Source: Sphingosinicella terrae (GTDB taxonomy: Bacteria; Pseudomonadota; Alphaproteobacteria; Sphingomonadales; Sphingomonadaceae). Taken from it: a stretch of 64,000 nucleotides of DNA. Location: contig NZ_QDFY01000001.1 in the NCBI RefSeq assembly GCF_003347635.1, positions 186,001 through 250,000 on the forward strand, given 5' to 3'. This document shows positions 54,794-63,624 of the stretch, piece after piece. Under the pieces are notes generated by a model. The model was not told where the DNA came from and made no database searches. It worked only from the letters and a program-made list of their open reading frames with translations. The translations under genes were made by a program, and so were the position numbers. The first letter of the stretch is position 1. Each line of letters opens with the position of its first letter.

Positions 54794-54831
54794 GCCGGCG
54801 AGGTTTCGCCCGCCGGCGCTTTTGCGTTTTG
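54794..54831 (+). terminator. Possible hairpin attenuator in the ffh leader
   Basis: GCCGGCG and CGCCGGC pair around AGGTTTCGCC, followed by GCTTTTGCGTTTT. The T-tract is interrupted and the hairpin is 40 bases upstream of the ffh start, so it may be a leader attenuator or only a GC-rich coincidence. Confidence 0.3.
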
Positions 54832-54871
54832 GCGACCGGTCCACCCGGCGAACGAGCGAAGGAGCGTGACG

Positions 54872-56332
54872 ATGTTCGAGAGTCTGGGCGATCGCCTGAG
54901 CGGCGTGTTCGACCGCCTGCGCGGCCGCGGCGCCCTGACCGAGGCCGACGTCCGCGCGGCGATGCGAGAGGTGCGGATCGCCCTGCTCGAGGCCGACGTC
55001 GCTCTGCCCGTCGTCCGCGAGTTCGTCGACAAGGCGACGGAGCAGGCGGTCGGCCAGCAGGTGCTGCGCTCGGTCACGCCCGGCCAGCAGGTCGTCAAGA
55101 TCGTCCATGACGCCCTCGTCGAGATGCTCGGCGCCGAGGAGGCCGGGCTCGAGCTCGCCGCGGTGCCGCCGGTCGTCGTGATGATGGTCGGCCTCCAGGG
55201 CTCGGGCAAGACGACGACGACGGCGAAGCTGGCGAAGCGGCTGACCGAGAAGGAGCGCAAGAAGGTCCTGATGGCCTCGCTCGACGTCGCCCGTCCGGCG
55301 GCGCAGGAGCAGCTCGCCGTGCTCGGCCGCCAGACCGAGGTCGCGACCCTGCCGATCGTGCCGGGCCAGTCGCCGGTCGAGATCGCCCGCCGCGCGCTCA
55401 ATGCGGCGAAGCTGCAGGGCTATGACGTGCTGATGCTCGACACGGCCGGCCGGCTTCACGTCGACCAGGCGCTGATGGACGAGATGAAGGCCGTCGCCGA
55501 GGTGTCGGCGCCGCAGGAGGTGCTGCTCGTCGCCGACGCGATGACCGGCCAGGACGCGGTCAACGTCGCCAAGAGCTTCTCCGACGAGATCGCGCTGAGC
55601 GGCGTCGTCCTCACCCGGCTGGACGGCGACGCCCGCGGCGGCGCGGCGCTGTCGATGCGCGCGGTCACCGGCCGCCCGATCAAGTTCGCCGGCACCGGGG
55701 AGGCGATCGACGCGATCGAGCCCTTCCATCCCGAGCGGATCGCCGGCCGCATCCTCGGCATGGGCGACGTCGTCAGCCTCGTCGAGCGCGCCCAGGAGAC
55801 GATCCAGGTCGAGGAGGCCGAGGCGCTCGCCAAGAAGATGGCGAAGGGCCAGTTCGACCTCAACGACCTTCGCAACCAGCTTCGCCAGATGCAGCGCATG
55901 GGCGGCCTCGGCGCGCTCGCCGGCATGTTGCCCGGCCTCGGCAAAATGAAGAACCAGATCAACCAGAGCGGCGTTCTGGAAGGCAATGTGCTCGGCCGTC
56001 TCGATGCGATCATCGGCTCGATGACGCCCAGGGAGCGGCTGAAGCCCGACCTGATGAACGCCAAGCGCAAGATCCGCGTCGCCAAGGGATCGGGCACCAC
56101 CGTGCAGGAGGTGAACAAGCTCCTCAAGATGCACCAGGAGATGTCCACCGCGATGAAGAAGATCCGCAAGATGGGCGGTCTCGGCAAATTGGGCGCCCTG
56201 TTCGGCGGCGGCGGCATGGGCGGTATGGGCGGGATGCCCGGCGGCGGCGCGCTGCCGCCGGGCGGCTTCCCGGGGCTTCCGGGCGGGCAAAGCGGCGCTC
56301 CGTTCAACCTCCCGAAGAATTTCAAGAAATAG
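54872..56332 (+). CDS. ffh: Signal recognition particle protein Ffh (SRP54)
   Basis: A 486-residue GTPase. N-domain begins MFESLGDRLSGVFDRLRGRG. G motifs are LQGSGKTTTTAKLA, DVARPAAQEQLAVLG, LDTAGRLHVDQALMDEMK and TRLDGDARGG. The Met-rich M domain (RQMQRMGGLGALAGMLPGLG, then MHQEMSTAMKKIRKMGG) binds 4.5S RNA and signal peptides. The Gly/Met-rich C-terminal tail is longer than in E. coli. ATG at 54872 after GAAGGAGCGTG. It heads the ffh-rpsP-rimM unit. No 4.5S RNA gene was found in the window. Confidence 0.95.
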   Translation: MFESLGDRLSGVFDRLRGRGALTEADVRAAMREVRIALLEADVALPVVREFVDKATEQAVGQQVLRSVTPGQQVVKIVHDALVEMLGAEEAGLELAAVPPVVVMMVGLQGSGKTTTTAKLAKRLTEKERKKVLMASLDVARPAAQEQLAVLGRQTEVATLPIVPGQSPVEIARRALNAAKLQGYDVLMLDTAGRLHVDQALMDEMKAVAEVSAPQEVLLVADAMTGQDAVNVAKSFSDEIALSGVVLTRLDGDARGGAALSMRAVTGRPIKFAGTGEAIDAIEPFHPERIAGRILGMGDVVSLVERAQETIQVEEAEALAKKMAKGQFDLNDLRNQLRQMQRMGGLGALAGMLPGLGKMKNQINQSGVLEGNVLGRLDAIIGSMTPRERLKPDLMNAKRKIRVAKGSGTTVQEVNKLLKMHQEMSTAMKKIRKMGGLGKLGALFGGGGMGGMGGMPGGGALPPGGFPGLPGGQSGAPFNLPKNFKK

Positions 56333-56359
56333 TCACCAGGTCTCAGAAAGGACGAACAA

Positions 56360-57031
56360 ATGGCAGTAGCAATCCGGCTTTCCCGGGGCGGCGCGAAGAA
56401 GCGGCCCTATTACAAGATCGTCGTCGCCGACGCGCGCAACTCGCGCGACGGCAAGTTCATCGAGCGCGTCGGCAGCTACAATCCGCTGCTCGGCAAGGAT
56501 AATCCCGAGCGGGTGAAGCTCGACGCCGATCGCATCAAGCATTGGCTGTCGGTCGGCGCCCAGCCGAGCGACCGCGTCCACCGCTTCCTCGATGCCGCCG
56601 GCATCCTCGAGCGCGCGGCGCGCAGCAACCCGAACAAGGGTCAGCCGGGCGACAAGGCCAAGGAGCGCGCCGAGGAGCGCGCCACCCGCGAGGCCGAGGC
56701 TGCCGAGGCCGCCGCGGCGGCTGCTGCCGAGGCGGCCGCGCCTGCCGAGGAGGCCGCGCCTGCTGAAGAGGCCGCGCCTGCTGAAGAAGCCGCGCCTGCT
56801 GAAGAGGCCGCGGCTGCCGAGGAGGCTGCGCCTGTTGAAGAAGCCGCGCCTGCCGAGGAGGCCGCGCCGGCCGAGGAGGCCACCAACGAGGGCGAGTCGG
56901 CCGAGCAGCCCGCCGAGGGCGAGACGGCCGAGCAGGCGGACGAGCCGGCCGCCGGCGGCGAGTCGGCGTCCGAGCCCGCCGAGGGTTCGGCCGAAGCCGC
57001 GCCCGAGGAAGGGGCCGAGAAGGCCCAATAG
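56360..57031 (+). CDS. rpsP: 30S ribosomal protein S16 with a long acidic Ala/Glu tail
   Basis: A 223-residue protein. The first ~85 residues are a normal S16 ([51 protein letters not shown]). The rest is a low-complexity tail built on repeats of EEAAPA, then Glu/Gly/Ala-rich sequence to the end. E. coli S16 has 82 residues, so more than half of this chain is extra. The repeat is also visible in DNA as 15-base units at about 56740-56880. Such tails occur in some alphaproteobacteria but differ in length. It starts 27 bases after ffh, with AAAGGACGAACAA upstream. Confidence 0.93.
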   Translation: MAVAIRLSRGGAKKRPYYKIVVADARNSRDGKFIERVGSYNPLLGKDNPERVKLDADRIKHWLSVGAQPSDRVHRFLDAAGILERAARSNPNKGQPGDKAKERAEERATREAEAAEAAAAAAAEAAAPAEEAAPAEEAAPAEEAAPAEEAAAAEEAAPVEEAAPAEEAAPAEEATNEGESAEQPAEGETAEQADEPAAGGESASEPAEGSAEAAPEEGAEKAQ

Positions 57032-57034
57032 GCC

Positions 57035-57520
57035 TTGGGCGATCCCGAGGTCACCCTCGCCGCCGTCGCCGGCGCGCACGGCATCGGCGGCGAGGTGCGC
57101 CTGAAGCTGTTCGGCGAGGGCGCCGACAGCCTCAAGCGGCACAAGCGCCTGTTCGCCGGCGGGCGGCCGCTCGAGCTGGTGTCGGTGCGCGCAGGCGGCG
57201 GCGGCGCGGTCGCCCGCTTCCGCGGCATCGACGACCGCAACGCCGCCGAGGCGCTTCGCGGCCAGCTGCTGACTGTGCCCCGCTCGGAGCTGCCGCCCTT
57301 GGGCGAGGGCGAATATTATCATGCCGACCTGATCGGACTCGCCTGCTTCGATGAAGCGGGCGAGCCGCTCGGCACCGTCGTCGCGGTCGAGAATTTCGGC
57401 GCCGGCGACATCCTCGAGATCGAGCGGCCGGACGGCAAGCGGGCGATGATCCCGTTCCGCGACGGCATCGCCGACCTTCGCGGCGGCCGCATCGTCGCCG
57501 ACCCCGTCTTCCTCGCCTGA
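57035..57520 (+). CDS. rimM: Ribosome maturation factor RimM
   Basis: A 161-residue protein. The TTG start at 57035 lies 3 bases after the rpsP stop, so translation is coupled. N-terminal RimM domain: VTLAAVAGAHGIGGEVRLKLF; the C-terminal PRC-barrel begins EYYHADLIGLACFDEAGEPLG and ends MIPFRDGIADLRGGRIVADP. It assists 30S head assembly by binding S19. In the usual order trmD would follow at once; here about 3.1 kb with three genes on both strands lies between. Confidence 0.92.
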   Translation: MGDPEVTLAAVAGAHGIGGEVRLKLFGEGADSLKRHKRLFAGGRPLELVSVRAGGGGAVARFRGIDDRNAAEALRGQLLTVPRSELPPLGEGEYYHADLIGLACFDEAGEPLGTVVAVENFGAGDILEIERPDGKRAMIPFRDGIADLRGGRIVADPVFLA

Positions 57521-57570
57521 CGGCCGGCCATCGCCGGCCCGCCGACCTCCCATTCGGATCGGGAGCCGCT

Positions 57571-58491
57571 TCAGCGGTCCAGCGGCGCTCTCTTGGCGAG
57601 GTCGTTGCGGATCGTCGTCGCGGCGACGCCGCCTTCGCCCATGGCGTGGCTGATCTGGTCCAGGCCGATGACGACGTCGCCGGCCGCGTAGATGCCGGGG
57701 ACGTTGGTGCGCTGGTGGGAATCGACGGAGATGCAGCCGGTCTCGCCGTTGGTGGCGACGTCGACCTGCTCGGCAAGTTCGCTGTGGATGTCCGAGCCGA
57801 GCGCCGGATAGACGCTGTCGAAGGCGTGATGGCCCTGCGCCGTCTCGACGACGATGCAATTCTCCTGGAGCGCGACCCCGCGGGCGGGGCCGTCCAGGGC
57901 GAGGATGGCATGATCGCGCAGCCGGGCCTGGTCGTCGGCGGACAGGCTGTGCGCCTCGCCCGGGGCGATCAGGGTGACGTCGGCGGTGTAGCTGCGCAGG
58001 AACACCGCCTCGGCGACGCCGTGGCTGCCGCTGCCGATCACCCCGACCTTGCGGTCGGTTACCTCGAAGCCGTCGCAGATCGGGCAGTAGCGGATCAGGC
58101 CGCGGGCGAGCCCCTCGTCGTGCAGCTCCTCGTCCATGTCGGGCCGGCGGTTGCGGATGCCGGTGGCGAGCAGGATGGCGCGGGCGGTCGCCGTGCCGGC
58201 GCCCCACTCGGCGGTGAAACCGTCTTCGGCGCGGTCCAGCCGGGTGACCCGGGAGCGGGTGAAGGCGACGCCGTATTTTTCGGCCTGCGCGCGCATCCGG
58301 TCGAGCAGCTCTTCGCCGGCGATCCCGTCGGGGAAGCCCGGGACGTTGCGGGTGCAGGGGATCCAGCCGGCGCGGCTGCGACCTTCGTCGACGACGCGCA
58401 CGCGCAGGTGGAATCGGCTGAGATAGATGGCGGCGGTGAGCCCGGCGGGGCCGCCGCCGATGATGAGGCAGTCGAGCGCTTGATCGTCCAT
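57571..58491 (-). CDS. NAD(P)/FAD-dependent oxidoreductase, thioredoxin-reductase-like
   Basis: A 306-residue flavoprotein; the ATG at 58491 follows GGAGGGCGG. The FAD-binding motif is CLIIGGGPAGLTAAIYLSRF; the redox pair is CPIC in RYCPICDGFEV; the NADPH motif is VGVIGSGSHGVAEAVFL; the closing FAD motif is GIYAAGDVVIGLDQISHAMG. Layout and size match thioredoxin reductases, although the overall sequence resembles the 'thioredoxin reductase-like' group that can serve other acceptors. It lies between rimM and trmD, divergent from a serine hydrolase gene. Confidence 0.88.
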   Translation of the reverse strand: MDDQALDCLIIGGGPAGLTAAIYLSRFHLRVRVVDEGRSRAGWIPCTRNVPGFPDGIAGEELLDRMRAQAEKYGVAFTRSRVTRLDRAEDGFTAEWGAGTATARAILLATGIRNRRPDMDEELHDEGLARGLIRYCPICDGFEVTDRKVGVIGSGSHGVAEAVFLRSYTADVTLIAPGEAHSLSADDQARLRDHAILALDGPARGVALQENCIVVETAQGHHAFDSVYPALGSDIHSELAEQVDVATNGETGCISVDSHQRTNVPGIYAAGDVVIGLDQISHAMGEGGVAATTIRNDLAKRAPLDR

Positions 58492-58583
58492 CCGCCCTCC
58501 AGCGCCAGGAGCCGCCGATTGTTCCAAGTGGAAAAGGCGGCGCGGGCCGGATAAGCCGGTGGCACAAGGTGGAGGGGAGGGTG

Positions 58584-60173
58584 ATGGTTCGAACGACAAT
58601 CCTGAGGGGTGCGGCCCTGCTCGCGATCGCCGCCCCGGCCGCGGCCCAGCAGGCTCAGCCGGCCCCGGCCCCGGCCCCGAATCCGACCACGGTCCAGCCG
58701 GCCCAGCCGAGCCAGCCGGCCCCGGTTGCGGCCGGCGCCGCCATCCCGGCGCCTCTGCTCGAGCGGATCGACGCCGGCTTCCGCCGCTTTCAGGAGGAGC
58801 GTCACGTGCCCGGCCTGGTCTGGGGCATCGTCCGCGACGGGCGGCTCGTCCATCTCGGCACGTCCGGCGTCCAGGAGCTGGAGGCGCGGCGCCCGGTGAC
58901 CGGCGAATCGCTGTTCCGCATCGCCTCGATGAGCAAGGCCTTCACCGCCCTCGCCATCCTGAAGCTGCGCGACGAGGGCCGGCTGTCGCTCGACGCTTTG
59001 GCCGAGGAATATGTGCCCGAGATGCGCGGCTGGCGCTATCCGACCGCGGATTCGCCGCGCATCCGGGTCCGCGACCTTCTCTCGCACACCGGCGGCTTCG
59101 TCACCGACAATCCGTGGGGCGATCGCCAGCAGGTGCTGCCCGAGGCCGAGTTCACCCGCATGCTCGCGGAAGGCGTGCCCTTCACCCGCGCGCCAGGCAC
59201 CGCCTTCGAATATTCCAACTTCGGCTATGCCCTGCTCGGGCGGATCATCACCAACGTCTCGGGCCGGCCCTACGACCAGTATATCCGGGACGAGATCATG
59301 CGGCCGCTCGGCATGATGTCGACCGGCTACGAGGTCGCCGAATCTCCGGCCGAGCGGCGGGCGATCGGCTATCGCTGGCACGACGGGACCTGGACCCGCG
59401 ATCCGGACATGGCGCACGGCGCGTTCGGGGCGATGGGCGGAGTCGAGACCAGCGCCGCCGACTATGCCCGCTGGACCGCTTTCCTGCTCTCCGCCTGGCC
59501 GCCGAGCGACGGTGTTGAGGCCGGACCGGTCCGCCGATCGAGCGTGCGCGAGCTCGCCCAGGGATTGAACTTCCCGTCGCTCGGCCAGCGACCCGGCGAG
59601 ACGGGAGAGGAAGCCTGCCGGCAGGCTGGCGCCTACGGCATGGGCTTTCGCGTGGTCGCCGACTGCGACGTCGGCACCGCTTTGTCCCATAGCGGCGGAT
59701 ATCCCGGCTACGGCTCCTATCTGCTGCTCCTCCCCGAGCAGGGGGTCGGCCTGTTCGCCTTCGCCAGCCGGACCTATGCGGCGCCGGTTCCGGCGGTCTG
59801 GGACGCGGCGCTGGCTCTGCACGAGGCGGGGCAGCTGCCGCGCCGAACGATCCCGGTCACCGAGTCGCTGGCTGTCGGCTACCGTGCTGCGGGGGCGATG
59901 TACCGGGCCGGCAATGTCGGCCCCGCCGGCGAGCTCTTGGCGATGAACTTCCTGATGGACCGCAGCGCCGAGGATTGGGCGCGCGACTTCGCCGGCATGA
60001 AGCTCATCCTCGGCGAGTGCCGCACCGACGCGCCGATCACCGCTACCGGCGCGCTCTCCGGCCGCTTCGCCTGGACCTGCGAGCGCGGCCGGCTCGACGG
60101 CGAGCTGCTGCTCGCCCCGACCGATCCGGCCGGCATACAGGAGCTCAACCTGCGGGCGGCGCCGGTCGAGTGA
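58584..60173 (+). CDS. Serine hydrolase, class C beta-lactamase/DD-peptidase family, exported
   Basis: A 529-residue exported enzyme. ATG at 58584 after GGGGAGGGTG; signal peptide ILRGAALLAIAAPAAAQ, then a Pro/Ala/Gln-rich linker. The catalytic SxxK is ASMSKAFTAL, the tyrosine motif is EYSNFGYALLG, and the third motif HSGGYPGYG replaces KTG, as in esterase-like family VIII and related DD-peptidases. The final ~110 residues form an extra domain of unknown role. It probably acts on peptides, D-amino acid esters or cell-wall fragments in the periplasm. Drug resistance should not be assumed. Confidence 0.85.
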   Translation: MVRTTILRGAALLAIAAPAAAQQAQPAPAPAPNPTTVQPAQPSQPAPVAAGAAIPAPLLERIDAGFRRFQEERHVPGLVWGIVRDGRLVHLGTSGVQELEARRPVTGESLFRIASMSKAFTALAILKLRDEGRLSLDALAEEYVPEMRGWRYPTADSPRIRVRDLLSHTGGFVTDNPWGDRQQVLPEAEFTRMLAEGVPFTRAPGTAFEYSNFGYALLGRIITNVSGRPYDQYIRDEIMRPLGMMSTGYEVAESPAERRAIGYRWHDGTWTRDPDMAHGAFGAMGGVETSAADYARWTAFLLSAWPPSDGVEAGPVRRSSVRELAQGLNFPSLGQRPGETGEEACRQAGAYGMGFRVVADCDVGTALSHSGGYPGYGSYLLLLPEQGVGLFAFASRTYAAPVPAVWDAALALHEAGQLPRRTIPVTESLAVGYRAAGAMYRAGNVGPAGELLAMNFLMDRSAEDWARDFAGMKLILGECRTDAPITATGALSGRFAWTCERGRLDGELLLAPTDPAGIQELNLRAAPVE

Positions 60174-60284
60174 GAAGGCGGAGCCCCGCCTGTCCTCGCA
60201 TTCGCCTGCTGTCCCTGCTGCAGCCGCCCGCATCCGAGCTTCCCGGATCTGCGCTTTCCGCGCCAGTTACCGACGGCGGCTGAG

Positions 60285-60632
60285 ATGGGCTTGGTTCTGT
60301 TGTTCCTTTCAGGCGTGCTCGCTGGAGGCGCGGTGACGTCGCTTCTCTTGATGCTCGTCCGGAAGTGGGTCCGCGCCGCGCCAGCCATTGTGCTTGCGGC
60401 GTTCGCCTTCCCCATGGCGTTGACTTGGCTGGCCGGGCTGTCGAGTTTCTCCATCGCCGAACGATGGGTCATCGCGGAGGTAGTGCCGCAATGGGAGGCG
60501 CAAGGACATCTCGATAATGGGCCCAGCGCCTTCGTCGCAACTGCAGCCCTTGCCATGCCCTTTGTGATAGGCGTGATATCGAGCAGTGTTGCCTCGTCGA
60601 TCGTCTTCATGATCAGGCGGCGATCAAGATGA
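60285..60632 (+). CDS. Small membrane protein of unknown function
   Basis: A 115-residue protein with three predicted TM helices ([60 protein letters not shown]) and a basic C-terminal end (RRRSR). Its stop overlaps the trmD start by four bases (ATGA), which implies coupled translation with trmD. Codon use is less GC-biased than its neighbours. No family recognised. Confidence 0.6.
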   Translation: MGLVLLFLSGVLAGGAVTSLLLMLVRKWVRAAPAIVLAAFAFPMALTWLAGLSSFSIAERWVIAEVVPQWEAQGHLDNGPSAFVATAALAMPFVIGVISSSVASSIVFMIRRRSR

Positions 60633-61375
60633 CCTGGGCCGCTACCATCCTCACCCTCTATCCGGACATGTTCCCGGGGCCGCTCGGGCACAGCCTCGCC
60701 GGGCGGGCGCTGGCGGAGGGGATCTGGTCGCTGGAGACGGTCCAGATCCGCGACTTCGCCACCGACAAGCATCGATCGGTGGACGACACGCCGGCCGGCG
60801 GCGGCGCCGGCATGGTGATGCGGGCCGACGTGCTGGCGCGGGCGGTCGACCAGGTGCTGGAGCGCCGGCCGGGCGCACCGTTGCTGGCCATGTCGCCGCG
60901 CGGCCGGCCGCTCGACCAGGCGCTCGTCCGCGCGCTCGCGACGGGGCCGGGCGTCGGCATCCTGTGCGGCCGTTTCGAGGGCATAGACGAGCGGCTGTTC
61001 GAGGCCCGGCCCATTGTCCCGGTCTCGGTCGGCGACTATGTGCTTTCGGGCGGCGAGACGGCGGCTTTCGTCCTGCTCGACGCTTGCGTTCGGCTGCTTC
61101 CCGGGGTAATGGGCGCGCCGACCAGCGGGGAGGAGGAGAGCTTCGAAAGCGGCCTCCTCGAATATCCGCATTATACCCGACCTTATGAATGGGAAGGGCG
61201 CAGGATCCCCGAAGTGCTGCGATCGGGGGATCATGCGAAGATCGCCGCCTGGCGCAAAGCGAAGGCGGTAGAGGAGACACGGCTAAGGCGGCCGGACCTG
61301 ATCGAGCGTCACGGGGACGCGCGAAGGCCACCGCCCTCTGGCGCGCAGCGCGAAGAAGAGAGCGAACGCAAATGA
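60629..61375 (+). CDS. trmD: tRNA (guanine-N1-)-methyltransferase
   Basis: A 248-residue SPOUT methyltransferase that makes m1G37 in tRNA. Signatures: [48 protein letters not shown] and [19 protein letters not shown], forming the knotted SAM site. The start overlaps the small membrane protein gene; the stop overlaps the rplS start (ATGA). Position before rplS is the standard order. Confidence 0.95.
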   Translation: MTWAATILTLYPDMFPGPLGHSLAGRALAEGIWSLETVQIRDFATDKHRSVDDTPAGGGAGMVMRADVLARAVDQVLERRPGAPLLAMSPRGRPLDQALVRALATGPGVGILCGRFEGIDERLFEARPIVPVSVGDYVLSGGETAAFVLLDACVRLLPGVMGAPTSGEEESFESGLLEYPHYTRPYEWEGRRIPEVLRSGDHAKIAAWRKAKAVEETRLRRPDLIERHGDARRPPPSGAQREEESERK

Positions 61376-61791
61376 ACATCATCCAGCAGCTCGAGGCCGA
61401 GGCGATCGAGCAGTTCACGTCGGCCAAGCCCATCCCCGAATTCCGCCCCGGCGACACGCTGCGCGTCGGCGTGAAGGTGGTCGAGGGCGAGCGCACCCGG
61501 ATCCAGAATTTCGAAGGCGTCTGCATCGCCCGCGCCAATCGCGGCCTGGGCAGTTCCTTCACGGTCCGCAAGATCAGCTTCGGCGAGGGCGTCGAGCGCG
61601 TCTTCCCGCTTTACTCGCCGAACGTCGATTCGATCGAGGTCGTCCGCCGCGGCGCCGTCCGCCGCGCGAAGCTCTATTATCTGCGCGGCCGCACCGGCAA
61701 GGCAGCGCGCATCGCCGAGCGCCGCGACCTGCGCACCAGTCAGCAGACCGCCGAGACGGCGACCCCGCAGACCGAGAGCGCCGAAGGCTGA
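61372..61791 (+). CDS. rplS: 50S ribosomal protein L19
   Basis: A 139-residue ribosomal protein. Hallmarks: [60 protein letters not shown] and [19 protein letters not shown]. The last ~25 residues are a Thr/Gln/Glu-rich extension. ATG overlaps the trmD stop. A strong terminator lies 23 bases after its stop codon. Confidence 0.95.
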   Translation: MNIIQQLEAEAIEQFTSAKPIPEFRPGDTLRVGVKVVEGERTRIQNFEGVCIARANRGLGSSFTVRKISFGEGVERVFPLYSPNVDSIEVVRRGAVRRAKLYYLRGRTGKAARIAERRDLRTSQQTAETATPQTESAEG

Positions 61792-61813
61792 TCGCCTCGA
61801 AGCAGGAACAAGG

Positions 61814-61847
61814 AGGGGCGGCCGAGCGATCGGCCGCCCCTTTGTCT
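61814..61847 (+). terminator. Intrinsic terminator of the trmD-rplS operon
   Basis: A 12-bp perfect stem, AGGGGCGGCCGA with TCGGCCGCCCCT, around a GCGA tetraloop, followed by TTGTCTT. Positioned just after rplS and before the convergent DUF3072 gene. Confidence 0.82.
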
Positions 61848-61857
61848 TGGGGTCGAA

Positions 61858-62082
61858 TTAGTCGTCCCGGCCGCGTCCGGTCGCCGCCTGCAGCGCGTCG
61901 ATCCGCTTCGAGGCGTCGGCCTTGCTGAGGCCGTCGTCGAAGCCCTCGCCGGCCTCCTCGCTCAGCGTCTTCAGATAGGAGGCCTGGGCGCCGGTCATCG
62001 GCTCGTCCCCGGTCGTCCACTCCTCCGGCGGCTTCTCGGCATTGCCCTGCGGATGGGCCTTGGGATTGGCAGTATCGGTCAT
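61858..62082 (-). CDS. DUF3072 family small protein
   Basis: A 74-residue soluble protein starting at the ATG at 62082 with AGGAGCTTGCC upstream. The core reads EKPPEEWTTGDEPMTGAQAS followed by YLKTLSEEAGEGFDDGLSKA, the DUF3072 pattern, which contains an SAP-like helix-turn (ASKRIDALQAATGRG). Such proteins are common in alphaproteobacteria and of unknown function. It lies 17 bases after the phosphatidylcholine synthase gene and is likely co-transcribed with it. Confidence 0.85.
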   Translation of the reverse strand: MTDTANPKAHPQGNAEKPPEEWTTGDEPMTGAQASYLKTLSEEAGEGFDDGLSKADASKRIDALQAATGRGRDD

Positions 62083-62099
62083 GGCAAGCTCCTGTCTGT

Positions 62100-62867
62100 C
62101 TAGGGCAGGAACGTTCCATGTTCCCCGTCTGTTCCCACCGTTCCTCGCGGGCCGCGTAACGTCCGGACCAGACCCAGCAGGACCAGCAGGATCGCCGAGG
62201 CGGCGGAAGCGAGGAAGAGGCCGCGCTCGACCGCCGCCGGCCAGTCGGGCCACAGCATCGCACCCGTCGCCGCTGCCCAGAAGGTGGCGAGCGCCGGCGA
62301 CCAGAAGCCATAGTCCCGTACCCGGAACGGGTGGACGAAGTGGATCGGCGCGAAGGAGAGAAGGACGAAGACGAGGACGATGGCGGCGCCGGCCCCCGGA
62401 CCGGGCTGGACGGCGAAGAGGTAGAGGGCGACGACGTTCCACAGGCCCGGAAAGCCGCGGAAATAATGGTCCTCGGTCTTCATGTCGGCGCGGGCGAAGA
62501 CGTAGAGCGAGGCGAGCTGGATCAAGGCCGCCAGCCACCAGGCCGATCCGGCCGGCACCAGCTCGGCCTTCCAGATCAAAGCCGTGGGGACGAACACATA
62601 ATTGAGATAGTCGATGACGAGGTCGAGCACGGTGCCGTCGATCCGCGGCGCCCGTTCCTTGACCCTCGCCCAGCGGGCGAAGCTGCCGTCGATGCCGTCG
62701 ACCACCAGCGCCACGCCGAGCCAGAGGAAGGCGAGCCGCCAATCGCCCCGGTCGATCGCCATCAAGGCGAGGATGGCGATCACGGCGCCGGTCGCGGTGA
62801 AGGCGTGGACCAACCAGGCGGCGGCGATGCCGGCGGGGGAGCGCTGGGATGCGGGGGATTCGTCCAT
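62100..62867 (-). CDS. pcs: Phosphatidylcholine synthase (CDP-alcohol phosphatidyltransferase)
   Basis: A 255-residue membrane enzyme. ATG at 62867 after AGGAGCGCGC. The CDP-alcohol phosphotransferase motif is DGSFARWARVKERAPRIDGT followed by VLDLVIDYLNY, the spaced variant of Pcs enzymes. Six to eight hydrophobic helices surround it (VIAILALMAIDR, AAIVLVFVLLSFAPIHFV, FLASAASAILLVLLGLV). Pcs condenses choline with CDP-diacylglycerol in one step, typical of alphaproteobacteria. It is divergent from the PadR gene, with two palindromic operators between, so PadR may control it. Confidence 0.88.
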   Translation of the reverse strand: MDESPASQRSPAGIAAAWLVHAFTATGAVIAILALMAIDRGDWRLAFLWLGVALVVDGIDGSFARWARVKERAPRIDGTVLDLVIDYLNYVFVPTALIWKAELVPAGSAWWLAALIQLASLYVFARADMKTEDHYFRGFPGLWNVVALYLFAVQPGPGAGAAIVLVFVLLSFAPIHFVHPFRVRDYGFWSPALATFWAAATGAMLWPDWPAAVERGLFLASAASAILLVLLGLVRTLRGPRGTVGTDGEHGTFLP

Positions 62868-62925
62868 GCGCGCTCCTGTCCTCCCTCGTCTCGCCACGCG
62901 AACGCGCCGCACGGCTCGACGCTCC

Positions 62926-62964
62926 AAGATATATCTTGACGTGCCTGTATCTAAGATATATCTC
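62926..62964. promoter_or_regulatory. Pair of AAGATATATCTT palindromes between pcs and padR
   Basis: AAGATATATCTT at 62926-62937 (perfect) and AAGATATATCTC at 62953-62964 (one mismatch), centres 27 bp apart. They are A/T-rich islands in otherwise GC-rich DNA and resemble PadR-family operators. The nearer one is 24 bases before the PadR start codon. Confidence 0.7.
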
Positions 62965-62988
62965 AGTGCTACTTTCGAGGAGAATGAT

Positions 62989-63624
62989 ATGGGTATGCGG
63001 TTCAGAATGCACGGCTGCGGGCCGCGCGGTTTTCCGGAAGGGCTTCTGGCGATGGGCTTCGGCGGCCGCGGCGGGCCCTGGGGCAAGGGCTGGGGCGACT
63101 GGGACATGGACTGGTCCGGCGGCGGCGGCCGGGGCGGGCGCGGCCATCGCGGCCGGCGCCGGATGTTCGAGTCCGGCGAGCTCAGGCTCGTGCTCCTCAA
63201 GCTGATCGCCGATCAGCCGCGCCACGGCTACGACCTAATCCGCGCGATCGAGGAGATGACCCACGGCGTCTATGCGCCCAGCCCCGGGATCGTCTATCCG
63301 ACGCTCACTCTGCTCCAGGACATGGGTCTGATCGAGGAAGCGAAGGAGACCGGCGAGGCCCAGCGCAAGGCGTTCTCGGTGACGCCGGAAGGGCAGGCGC
63401 ATCTCGCCGAGAAAGCCGAGGAGGTCGAGGCCCTGCTCGCCCGGCTCGACGATCTCGGCAGCGACCAGCGCAAGGCGGGCGGTCCGCCGATCAAGCGCGC
63501 CGTCGGCAACCTGCTCTCGGCCCTGTGGCATCGCGTCACCCGCGACGATGTCGACGAGGCGACCATGCACGAGATCGCCGCCATCCTCGATGACGCGGCG
63601 CAGAAGATCGAAAGGCTGAAATGA
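62989..63624 (+). CDS. PadR-family transcriptional regulator with Gly-rich N terminus (YqjI-like)
   Basis: A 211-residue regulator; ATG after GAGGAGAATGAT. The first ~60 residues are Gly/Met/Trp/Arg-rich (HGCGPRGFPEG, GGRGHRGRRRMF). The PadR winged helix then begins SGELRLVLLKLIADQPRHGY and runs through IEEMTHGVYAPSPGIVYPTLTLL. Order and motifs match YqjI, a nickel-responsive PadR protein with a metal-binding N-terminal extension, although His residues are few here. The stop overlaps a DUF2218 gene (ATGA). DUF2218 genes often accompany siderophore-interacting proteins, so a link to iron is plausible. Confidence 0.87.
   Translation: MGMRFRMHGCGPRGFPEGLLAMGFGGRGGPWGKGWGDWDMDWSGGGGRGGRGHRGRRRMFESGELRLVLLKLIADQPRHGYDLIRAIEEMTHGVYAPSPGIVYPTLTLLQDMGLIEEAKETGEAQRKAFSVTPEGQAHLAEKAEEVEALLARLDDLGSDQRKAGGPPIKRAVGNLLSALWHRVTRDDVDEATMHEIAAILDDAAQKIERLK

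Noticed and set aside
57521-57570. GGCCGGC/GCCGGCC hairpin after rimM as terminator
   Set aside because: No T-tract follows on either strand; it may only be a structured gap between convergent genes.
58584-60173. Antibiotic-resistance beta-lactamase
   Set aside because: It has SxxK and YxN but HxG instead of KTG and a large extra domain, which fits esterase or DD-peptidase relatives better than a resistance enzyme.
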